Positions 1 through 5,483 of a stretch of DNA of 6,628 nt are shown piece after piece. The position numbers and the translations under genes were made by a program. The notes under the pieces are model-generated. The model was not told the origin of the DNA. It did not search any database and worked only from the letters and a program-made list of their open reading frames with translations. The stretch lies in NCBI GenBank assembly GCA_946414975.1, contig CAMKQS010000072.1:1-6628 (forward strand). The letters run 5' to 3'. Within the stretch, counting starts at the first letter, position 1. Every line of letters begins with the position of its first letter. The stretch is from an uncultured Caryophanales bacterium. Its GTDB lineage: Bacteria; Bacillota_I; Bacilli_A; RF39; UBA660.

Positions 1-95
1 GCAATAGATGGTTTAATCATTTCAAATTTTATACTTTGTTTTAATTCAGCTCTAATTTCTTCACTCATTAATTTTCCGTCTATTACTTTTTCCAT
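1..95 (-). CDS. folD: FolD, bifunctional methylenetetrahydrofolate dehydrogenase/cyclohydrolase, N-terminal 31 codons only (3' part outside window)
   Basis: FolD interconverts 5,10-methylene-, methenyl- and 10-formyl-tetrahydrofolate in the cytosol. Only the first 31 complete codons are visible. They start [18 protein letters not shown] and end with IKPSI. The initial IDGK-x(4)-EEIRxELK pattern and the following KPSI (family usually KPGLAVILVG) match the conserved FolD N-terminus. The catalytic lysine and the Rossmann domain lie beyond position 1 and cannot be checked. The ATG at 95 is preceded by AAGGAGG with 4 nt spacing. The start overlaps the glyA stop codon region by 13 bp in another frame, so translation is probably coupled to glyA. 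GlyA makes the methylene-tetrahydrofolate that FolD uses, which strengthens a call resting on a short stretch of protein. Confidence 0.87.
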   Translation of the reverse strand, partial: MEKVIDGKLMSEEIRAELKQSIKFEMIKPSI

Positions 96-1312
96 AATTC
101 CTCCTTATAAATAGGAAAATTTGATGTAATATCTAATACTTCTTTCTTTAATTCATCAAAGCTTTTCCTACCGTATAAACATTGTACCATAATATTGGCA
201 ATCATTTCAAATTCTTTTTCCTTAAAACCTCTTGAAGTCATTGCTGGAGTACCAATACGAACTCCACTTGCAACGTTCATACTATTTTTCTCACCAGGAA
301 TTGTATTTTTATTTACAGTAATATTTATTTCATCTAACATTTCTTCAGCTTCTTTTCCAGTTAATCCAATAGATGTTACATCTAAAAGCAATAAATGATT
401 ATCACTACCATCAGATACAATCTTAATATTATTCTTTTTAAATACATCCACAAGTACCTGAGTGTTTTTGATTACTTGATTGATATATTCTTTAAAATCA
501 TCTTGTAACGCCTCGTAGAAACATTCTGCTTTTGCAGCAATCACATGCATTAATGGTCCACCTTGAATTCCTGGAAATATAGTTTTATTAATTTTCTTTA
601 TAATATCTTCATCATTAGTAAGAATTAATCCTCCACGAGGTCCACGTAGTGTTTTATGAGTTGTTGAAGTTACAACATCTGCATATGGAATTGGCGATGG
701 ATGATTTCCAGTTGCAACTAATCCTGCAATATGAGCCATATCAACCATTAAATAAGCACCAACTTTATCTGCAATTTCACGAAAACGTTTAAAGTTAATT
801 TCCCTTGAATATGCCGATGCACCAGCTATAATCATCTTTGGTTTAGTTGATAAGGCAATTTCTAATACACTATCATAATCAATTAATCCTGTATTACTAT
901 CAACCTTATAATCAACTATATTATAATCAATTCCACTAAAACTTACTTTAGAACCATGTGTTAAATGTCCACCATCAGTTAAATTCATACCTAAAACAGT
1001 ATCCCCAGGCTTTAATAATGCACGATATACAGCCATATTAGCAGAAGAACCACTATGAGGTTGAACATTTGCATACTTACATTTAAATAGTTTGCAAGCA
1101 TACTCTATCGCAATATTTTCAATAGTATCAACATTTATACATCCTCCGTAATATCTTTTTTTTGGATACCCTTCTGCATATTTATTAGTAAATATACTTC
1201 CCTGTAATTTTAAAATATCAGTAGATACATAATTTTCTGAAGCTATTAATTCTACATTATCATTTTGCCTTTTAAACTCATTATCAAGAGCTTCTTTTAT
1301 TCTTTTATCCAT
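83..1312 (-). CDS. glyA: Serine hydroxymethyltransferase (glycine hydroxymethyltransferase)
   Basis: GlyA is a cytosolic PLP enzyme that converts serine and tetrahydrofolate to glycine and 5,10-methylene-tetrahydrofolate. The 409-residue protein has the usual bacterial length and appears complete. Visible signatures are [10 protein letters not shown] (21-30), the tetrahydrofolate/substrate segment [14 protein letters not shown] (44-57), [11 protein letters not shown] (86-96), the PLP-contacting [10 protein letters not shown] (189-198), and the Schiff-base motif [14 protein letters not shown] with the lysine at about residue 220. The start ATG at 1312 immediately follows the rhuM TAA with no intergenic base. 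A GGGAG ribosome site (1320-1324), 7 nt upstream of the ATG, lies inside the last rhuM codons. The stop overlaps folD by 13 bp. It is likely expressed from the same long transcript as the upstream genes, since I saw no convincing promoter just before it. Nothing in the protein looks degenerate. Confidence 0.98.
   Translation of the reverse strand: MDKRIKEALDNEFKRQNDNVELIASENYVSTDILKLQGSIFTNKYAEGYPKKRYYGGCINVDTIENIAIEYACKLFKCKYANVQPHSGSSANMAVYRALLKPGDTVLGMNLTDGGHLTHGSKVSFSGIDYNIVDYKVDSNTGLIDYDSVLEIALSTKPKMIIAGASAYSREINFKRFREIADKVGAYLMVDMAHIAGLVATGNHPSPIPYADVVTSTTHKTLRGPRGGLILTNDEDIIKKINKTIFPGIQGGPLMHVIAAKAECFYEALQDDFKEYINQVIKNTQVLVDVFKKNNIKIVSDGSDNHLLLLDVTSIGLTGKEAEEMLDEINITVNKNTIPGEKNSMNVASGVRIGTPAMTSRGFKEKEFEMIANIMVQCLYGRKSFDELKKEVLDITSNFPIYKEELWKK
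100..106 (-). promoter_or_regulatory. folD ribosome binding site embedded in the glyA 3' end
   Basis: On the minus strand AAGGAGG is followed by AATT and then the folD ATG at 95. The motif lies within glyA codons for KEE near its C-terminus, so ribosomes finishing glyA pass directly over the folD start. A perfect Shine-Dalgarno match of this kind is strong evidence for the ATG at 95. Confidence 0.85.
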
Positions 1313-2332
1313 TTAATCACTCCCACTTTCTTCTAATAATAAATCAAAGTCCGATTTATATAGTTTATCTTGTTTTACTCTATATTTTTCAAACTCAGTC
1401 AATGCTTTGTCCCTTGCTATTTCGTGTGATATTTTTCCAGCATCTTTCAATATATCTCTATCATCTGCAAGTAAAAATTTATCTATCCTTGTGGCCCAAT
1501 CTTCCATTGTCATTGGAATATTTCGTTTTGCTCTTGATTCAGCTAAATCTAAAAATGCAGAAACAATTAATTCTAGTTGCTCTAATTCTTCCTTTGATAA
1601 ATAATTTTTAGCAATTACTACATCTGTTTCTAGAATTTTTCCATTAGGAGAATTCATCCAAGATGTAAGTCCCATATTATTTTTTTCAGAATCAGCACGA
1701 TTATATATTATCTCTGCTGCAGTTTGATGGGAAATTGAATAATGAATTTTATTTTGAACTTTTTTGAAAAACTTAATAGTTGTTGGTGCCTTCGAATCAT
1801 AATCTACACTAGTTGCATATATATCTGTAATTTTTTGATAAAATCTTCTTTCAGATAATCTTATTTCCCTTATTTCAGCAAGTAATGAATCATAATAATC
1901 CTCATCAAAAAAAGATCCATTTTCCATTCTTCGTTTATCAATTATATATCCTTTTTTAGAAAACTCTTTTAATATATTTGTCGCCCATCTTCTAAATTGA
2001 ATAGCTTTATCAGAGTTAACTCTATAACCTATAGAAATTACCATATCTAAATTATAATACTGTACATTTCTTTTTACTTCTCTATTACCTTCATTTTGAA
2101 CTAGTAAGAATTTCTTACTAGTTGAATTTTCATCCATTTCGAAAGCATTATATATATCATTTATATGCATAGTAATATTATTTCTAGTTGTATTAAAAAG
2201 TTCTCCAATTGCTTTTTGTGTTAACCACAAATCACCATTTTCAAATCTAACTTGAATTCCTCTATCATGTGTTTGTCTTTCAAAAATCAAAAATTCAGCA
2301 CTACTACTTCTAACTACTAAATTATTAGTCAA
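1313..2332 (-). CDS. RhuM family protein (virulence RhuM-like, possible DNA-binding N-terminus)
   Basis: This is a RhuM-family protein. The family is named from Salmonella pathogenicity island 3, and its members occur widely in accessory DNA, some fused or linked to Fic/Doc-type proteins. The biochemical role is unknown. Starting from the TTG at 2332 it has 339 residues, close to full family length. Seen in order: an opening stretch with SSSAEFLIFERQ, the hallmark WLTQ (36-39) leading into a helix-turn-helix-like segment (GELFNTTRNNITMHINDI), then NVQYYNLDMVISIGYRVNS and QFRRWATNILKEF (about 90-124), and a long charged helical C-terminal half. A GTG at 2353 would add seven residues, but the AAGGAG ribosome site lies downstream of that GTG and 9 nt before the TTG, so the TTG is preferred. 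It sits in a housekeeping operon between a phosphatase-fold gene and glyA, and its last codons carry the glyA ribosome site. An inverted repeat lies at 2099-2123. Its composition resembles its neighbours. Confidence 0.88.
   Translation of the reverse strand: MTNNLVVRSSSAEFLIFERQTHDRGIQVRFENGDLWLTQKAIGELFNTTRNNITMHINDIYNAFEMDENSTSKKFLLVQNEGNREVKRNVQYYNLDMVISIGYRVNSDKAIQFRRWATNILKEFSKKGYIIDKRRMENGSFFDEDYYDSLLAEIREIRLSERRFYQKITDIYATSVDYDSKAPTTIKFFKKVQNKIHYSISHQTAAEIIYNRADSEKNNMGLTSWMNSPNGKILETDVVIAKNYLSKEELEQLELIVSAFLDLAESRAKRNIPMTMEDWATRIDKFLLADDRDILKDAGKISHEIARDKALTEFEKYRVKQDKLYKSDFDLLLEESGSD
2099..2123. repeat. Perfect 12-1-12 inverted repeat within rhuM
   Basis: The plus strand reads AACTAGTAAGAA, one central T, then TTCTTACTAGTT. 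The two 12-base arms are exact reverse complements. After a single G/G mismatch two further flanking pairs also match. It lies within the rhuM codons for TSKKFLLV, so it is fully coding. It could be a dyad DNA-binding site, fold as a hairpin in mRNA, or be coincidence. No poly-U tract follows, so it is not a terminator. Confidence 0.8.
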
Positions 2333-2341
2333 TTGAATCAA

Positions 2342-2347
2342 CTCCTT
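2342..2347 (-). promoter_or_regulatory. Ribosome binding site that sets the rhuM start at TTG 2332
   Basis: AAGGAG on the minus strand lies 9 nt upstream of the TTG codon at 2332-2330. The longer reading from GTG at 2353 would place this motif inside the coding sequence and has only A/T bases upstream, with no Shine-Dalgarno match. The residues after the TTG (TNNLVVRSSSAEFLIF) resemble the usual beginning of RhuM proteins as I remember them. Confidence 0.72.
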
Positions 2348-2373
2348 ACACACTATAATATATTATTAATAAT

Positions 2374-2838
2374 TTATTTTTTATATTCAAATATTACTGG
2401 AGACGTAGAAAAAGCTTGTACTAACGGTGTCTTATTATCATAATTAATTTTATAATAATGGCATATAAACGCCGTTAAATTTACTCCACTTGTAACACAT
2501 ATAATATTATCAGAATCATTATACTCATTAATAATATCTTCTATAGCATCTATATTTCTTTTTAAAAATTCTTCTATAGTTTCACCCTTTTTAAATTCAT
2601 TAAATCTATCTTCATAAATAATGTCAACACTTAAATTTTTATTTAGTATTTCTGCTGTATGTTTACATCTTAAATATGAAGATGTAATAATTTTTGTAAC
2701 ATTTAATTTTGCTATTTTACTAGATAACAGATCTGCATCTTTAACACCATCTAAAGTAATATCATCTAATTGTCTTAAATTAATATCATTTAAATTACTA
2801 AAATCACGTTCTGCATGATGAACATAAATTATTTTCAT
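2374..2838 (-). CDS. Histidine phosphatase (phosphoglycerate-mutase-like) fold protein with altered catalytic residues
   Basis: The protein is a small cytosolic member of the histidine phosphatase superfamily; its substrate is unknown. At 154 residues it is close to SixA-like members and shorter than true phosphoglycerate mutases. The N-terminal motif reads VHHAER (6-11) where the family normally has RHG or RHA: the phospho-accepting histidine (H8) is kept, but the preceding arginine is histidine. The second pocket arginine is present in SSYLRCKHTAEIL (R57), and an acidic residue is available in RFNEF (E81). The late motif, usually SHG, reads TSGVN (116-120), so the second catalytic histidine appears replaced by serine. 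The start ATG at 2838 has AGGAGG 4-5 nt upstream, overlapping the stop of the preceding gene, so it is co-transcribed with the DsbD-like gene. It may be a diverged phosphatase or a non-catalytic binder. I recall similar HHAE/TSG proteins in Firmicutes, but cannot confirm this here. Confidence 0.85.
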   Translation of the reverse strand: MKIIYVHHAERDFSNLNDINLRQLDDITLDGVKDADLLSSKIAKLNVTKIITSSYLRCKHTAEILNKNLSVDIIYEDRFNEFKKGETIEEFLKRNIDAIEDIINEYNDSDNIICVTSGVNLTAFICHYYKINYDNKTPLVQAFSTSPVIFEYKK

Positions 2839-2841
2839 AAT

Positions 2842-2847
2842 CCTCCT
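2842..2847 (-). promoter_or_regulatory. Ribosome binding site of the histidine-phosphatase-fold gene, overlapping the upstream stop
   Basis: AGGAGG on the minus strand shares bases with the TAG stop of the DsbD-like gene (2848-2846) and lies 3 nt before ATTATG-type sequence leading to the ATG at 2838. The arrangement implies translational coupling or reinitiation. Confidence 0.75.
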
Positions 2848-4030
2848 AAAAATTAAACATTAACCATTCTGTTTTAAATGCCATAAGTAATCCTATTATA
2901 ATCATTATAATACCACCTATAAGATGAGAGTATTTACTATATTTATTAGATATACCTGTCACTTTAAATGTAATCATAGCAATACTAAATACGATTATAT
3001 CATCTATCATAAAGAATAATAAATACAAGAAGAAATATAATGCAGTAAGCGGAGCTGATACATTATTCATAGCTATTATATTAGTAAACATAACAGGTAA
3101 CCCTGCAGAACAAGCAAGTTCAATTAAGTTAACTGAAAACGCTAGAAATATTATACCAAAGAAAGCAAAGATAAAACTTTTTTCTGCCAATATTTTTTTA
3201 ATTTTATCAATTATTTTTCTTCTCTTTTTAGCATCAGTAACATCACATCCAACATCTTTTTTTCTACTTTTAAAATACGATCTTAAATTAATTATTCCAC
3301 CTACTAATGCGATTAGGGCAATAATATATTTAAACCATGTTTGTATAATTGCAGATGCTACTTGAAGATATGCAAGCATAAATAATAAATAAACTAATGC
3401 GGATGAAATAATAAATGTAAAGCCTAATATCCACATACGTCGTCTATCTTTTAAATTAATTAGCATAGTAATTAAAAATAGTAAAATCCACATAGCACAT
3501 GGATTAAATCCATCTACAAGACCAATTACTATAGATACAAGTGGAAGAGATACTTTTTTTACATCTACCTTACCAATTAAAGGTAATTTTTTTATACTTG
3601 ATTTTTTTATAATATCCTTATTCTGTTTCTTACATTTAGAAACATTTTTTTTATTTAATATTGCATCTACTACATCACAATAATCACTACCATGATACTG
3701 CTCAATCAAAGATTCAATATCACTTTCGGTACTGCTACTAAATCCAATAATATAATCATTTCCAACAACAGTAATTGGAACATAACTTTCCTTTATCTTA
3801 AGACCATCTCTAACTTGTTCAGTTACAGACATACTTTCATGAATTTCATACTCTTTTACCTTTATATAATCATATTTTTTCTTTATTTTTTTTAAATACG
3901 CTCTTTCTTCTTTACAATGCGGACATGATGAACTATGAAATAAATAAAGTTTCACGTCCTTTGCATTTACAAAAGAAACACTGAAAAAAATTGCAAAGAA
4001 AAATACTAAGCTATAAACTATTTTTTTCAT
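2846..4030 (-). CDS. Extracytoplasmic thioredoxin-like domain fused to a DsbD/CcdA-type transmembrane thiol-electron transporter
   Basis: The predicted role is to carry reducing equivalents across the membrane to thiol substrates outside the cell. From the ATG at 4030 it has 394 residues. Residues 1-23 form a signal peptide (MKK, a hydrophobic stretch, then FVNA/K). Residues 24-110 look like a thioredoxin/glutaredoxin fold with CPHC (C36, C39) and a cis-Pro-like VPI. A basic linker contains C118 and C133. From about residue 163 there are around six membrane segments. The first has DGFNPCAMW (C178) and the fourth has NLIELACSAGLP (C307), matching the cysteine pair that DsbD/CcdA proteins use for electron transfer. 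A GTG at 4039 would add three residues. The ATG is preferred because GAG lies 8 nt upstream and it gives a classic signal peptide. It begins 1 bp after the stop of the small thioredoxin gene, its likely cytosolic electron donor. Substrates (surface proteins, cofactors) are unknown. Confidence 0.85.
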   Translation of the reverse strand: MKKIVYSLVFFFAIFFSVSFVNAKDVKLYLFHSSSCPHCKEERAYLKKIKKKYDYIKVKEYEIHESMSVTEQVRDGLKIKESYVPITVVGNDYIIGFSSSTESDIESLIEQYHGSDYCDVVDAILNKKNVSKCKKQNKDIIKKSSIKKLPLIGKVDVKKVSLPLVSIVIGLVDGFNPCAMWILLFLITMLINLKDRRRMWILGFTFIISSALVYLLFMLAYLQVASAIIQTWFKYIIALIALVGGIINLRSYFKSRKKDVGCDVTDAKKRRKIIDKIKKILAEKSFIFAFFGIIFLAFSVNLIELACSAGLPVMFTNIIAMNNVSAPLTALYFFLYLLFFMIDDIIVFSIAMITFKVTGISNKYSKYSHLIGGIIMIIIGLLMAFKTEWLMFNF

Positions 4031-4031
4031 C

Positions 4032-4268
4032 TTAATCACTCAAAAACTTTCTAATTTCTTCTTTAGTATGTTCTCCAACTAATCTTTTATCACCTTTAAT
4101 ATATACTGGAAGAATATCGGTAACATTATATTTATCAACTATATCAGTATCAATATCATAATCATAATCGATAATATCAATATTAAGTTCACTAGCTACT
4201 TCATTAAATCTACTTTTCATAATTAAACAACTACTACACCATATCGCACTTATTCTAATTACTTTCAA
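4032..4268 (-). CDS. Small cytosolic thioredoxin family protein (WCSSC)
   Basis: This thioredoxin-fold protein has 78 residues when read from TTG 4268. It shows the first strand (KVIRISA), the redox motif W10-C11-S12-S13-C14 at the start of a helix, and a cis-proline in DILPVYI (P54). It ends with the KEEIRKFL helix. No signal peptide is present, so it should act in the cytosol. It is shorter than standard thioredoxin (about 105 residues) and closer to minimal glutaredoxin/NrdH-sized proteins. It overlaps the cysteine desulfurase by 14 bp and stops 1 bp before the DsbD-like start. The likely job is to reduce the membrane cysteine pair of that neighbour; handling persulfide from the desulfurase is a second possibility. 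The in-frame GTG at 4277 shares its G with the AAGGAG site, so the TTG 8 nt downstream of that site is the better start. Confidence 0.85.
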   Translation of the reverse strand: MKVIRISAIWCSSCLIMKSRFNEVASELNIDIIDYDYDIDTDIVDKYNVTDILPVYIKGDKRLVGEHTKEEIRKFLSD

Positions 4269-5385
4269 CTTTAACACTCCTTAGTTTTTCAATACACTCT
4301 TTAAAATGTTTAATAAAAAACTCTAATTCTTCCTTAGTAGTTTTATAAGACAAACTAACTCTTATGCTACTACTTGCTCTATCTTTAGAATTAGTAAGTG
4401 CCATAACTGCCTTAGATATCGTAGATACTGAGCATGCTGATTGAGTTGAAATATATATTTCAAATTCTTCAAGCGAGTGCAGTAAAACCTCAGGTTTTAT
4501 ACCTATAACACTCATATTTAATATTTGTGGTATACACTTATCATTACTATTTATATATACATTATCAACTTTAGATACTTCTTCTTTTAAATAAGCATTT
4601 AAATCTTTTACATAATTATATTTTTCATCAATTTTATCAAGCGCAAGTCTTAATGCTTTAGCTAAAGATACAATTAACTCTGTTGCTGGAGTACCACTAC
4701 GATAACTTGTAGTACTTTTACCGCCATGAATTAAAGGAGTTATACTTACATTTTTCTTCTTAATTAAGCATCCAATACCTTTAAAACAAAATATTTTATG
4801 TCCCGAAAAACTTGCAAGATCTACATTAGTTAGATCTACTTTCACTTTTCCAATAGCTTGTGTTATATCAGAATGAAAATAAAGTGACTTATATTTTTTT
4901 AGCATTTTACCTATACCTTCAATATCTTGCCTAACACCTATTTCACTATTAACACAACCAATGCTTACAAGTATAGTATCATCGGTTATCAAATTTTCTA
5001 AATCATCTAAATCAACTAATCCATCAGCATTTATTTTTACAAAATCAACTTTGTATCCTAAATCTACTAAATAGTTAATTGGTCCATATATAGATGAATG
5101 CTCAAAAGGAGTTGTAATAATATGTTTTTTATTAGGGTGACTAAAACATATTCCTTTTATAACAGTATTATTTGCCTCACTAGCTCCACTTGTATATATA
5201 ACCTCATCAGTTTTTACATTCAAAAGTTTCGCAATCTGTTTAGTAGAAGCATTAATTAAATTGTTTGCCTCAATTCCATATTTATGTAATGAATTAGGAT
5301 TCCCTGCATAATTAGTTGCTTTAACAAAACTATCAATAACTTCATCTGAAGCTTTAGTAGTTGCACTATAATCTAAATAAACCAT
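4255..5385 (-). CDS. Cysteine desulfurase, NifS/IscS-like class V aminotransferase
   Basis: The enzyme takes sulfur from cysteine, giving alanine and an enzyme persulfide that feeds iron-sulfur assembly or tRNA thiolation. At 376 residues it is full length. Visible motifs are YLDYSATT (3-10), GNPNSLHKYG (28-37), TSGASEANN (65-73), the PLP-stacking FEHSS (H96), the PLP-contacting HSDITQAIG (D173), the Schiff-base SGHK (K197), HGGKSTTSYRSGTP (220-233), and the persulfide cysteine in STQSACSVS (C318). The short loop around C318 indicates the NifS/IscS group rather than SufS. The HGGKSTT variant recalls Bacilli NifS-like proteins, some linked to ThiI; this is from memory. No scaffold (IscU/SufU) or thiI is in the window. 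ATG 5385 is the first gene after the promoter at 5411-5440, with a weak GGTGG ribosome site. It overlaps the small thioredoxin gene. Confidence 0.95.
   Translation of the reverse strand: MVYLDYSATTKASDEVIDSFVKATNYAGNPNSLHKYGIEANNLINASTKQIAKLLNVKTDEVIYTSGASEANNTVIKGICFSHPNKKHIITTPFEHSSIYGPINYLVDLGYKVDFVKINADGLVDLDDLENLITDDTILVSIGCVNSEIGVRQDIEGIGKMLKKYKSLYFHSDITQAIGKVKVDLTNVDLASFSGHKIFCFKGIGCLIKKKNVSITPLIHGGKSTTSYRSGTPATELIVSLAKALRLALDKIDEKYNYVKDLNAYLKEEVSKVDNVYINSNDKCIPQILNMSVIGIKPEVLLHSLEEFEIYISTQSACSVSTISKAVMALTNSKDRASSSIRVSLSYKTTKEELEFFIKHFKECIEKLRSVKVESN
4277..4282 (-). promoter_or_regulatory. Ribosome binding site that sets the small thioredoxin start at TTG 4268
   Basis: AAGGAG on the minus strand lies within the 3' end of the cysteine desulfurase gene, 8 nt before TTG 4268-4266. 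A start at GTG 4277 would overlap the site itself and is therefore unlikely. Confidence 0.7.
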
Positions 5386-5410
5386 TTAACCACCAACTTT
5401 CACCATTCTA

Positions 5411-5440
5411 ATTATAGCATTTTCAAAATACCTTTGTAAA
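5411..5440 (-). promoter_or_regulatory. Sigma-70/SigA-type promoter for the cysteine desulfurase to folD operon
   Basis: On the minus strand TTTACA (5440-5435, five of six matches to TTGACA) is followed by an 18-nt spacer and a perfect TATAAT (5416-5411). The -10 is preceded by TGC, giving the extended TGnTATAAT form. Transcription should begin near 5404, leaving a leader of about 20 nt before the ATG at 5385, too short for a riboswitch or attenuator. No other convincing promoter was seen between here and folD, so this one probably serves the whole operon. Confidence 0.8.
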
Positions 5441-5441
5441 T

Positions 5442-5469
5442 GAAAAATAGTTGAAAACTATTCAACTAT
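5442..5469 (-). terminator. Weak rho-independent terminator after the sensor kinase gene
   Basis: On the minus strand ATAGTTGAA, a five-base TAGTT loop and TTCAACTAT form a perfect 9-bp stem, followed by TTTTC and more T-rich sequence. It begins 14 bp beyond the kinase TAA, as expected for an intrinsic terminator. Only two of nine pairs are G-C, so termination may be leaky. The hairpin ends just before the -35 of the next operon and could alternatively be a protein-binding dyad for that promoter. Confidence 0.6.
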
Positions 5470-5483
5470 AAATTATTTATTAT

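Noticed and set aside
195..398. Plus-strand open frame opposite glyA
   Set aside because: It lies wholly inside the conserved glyA coding sequence, has no ribosome site or recognisable protein motif, and is an antisense shadow.
1313..1400. Internal promoter for glyA within the rhuM 3' end
   Set aside because: TATATA-like tracts are present on the minus strand, but no matching -35 at acceptable spacing was seen; such tracts are common at this base composition.
1402..1611. Two overlapping plus-strand frames opposite rhuM
   Set aside because: Both lie inside rhuM, overlap each other in different frames, and show only hydrophobic or low-complexity translations typical of the antisense of AT-rich genes.
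2362..2373. Palindrome ATTATTAATAAT between the phosphatase stop and rhuM
   Set aside because: It consists only of A and T, where short palindromes arise readily by chance. It is noted as a possible operator but is too weak to call. A -35/-10 pair with acceptable spacing was also not found here.
1313..2373. Transposon or integron boundaries around rhuM
   Set aside because: I looked for terminal inverted repeats, target-site duplications and transposase remnants and saw none. The only palindrome is internal to the gene.
2621..2818. Plus-strand frame opposite the histidine-phosphatase-fold gene
   Set aside because: It is the reverse shadow of a gene with clear motifs and has no upstream ribosome site of note.
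3692..3895. Plus-strand hydrophobic frame opposite the DsbD-like gene
   Set aside because: The C-terminal Phe/Tyr/Ile run is the antisense of Lys-rich codons in the linker and signal region; nothing supports a small membrane protein.
5386..5410. Riboswitch or attenuator in front of the cysteine desulfurase
   Set aside because: The predicted leader is only about 20 nt, too short for any structured element.
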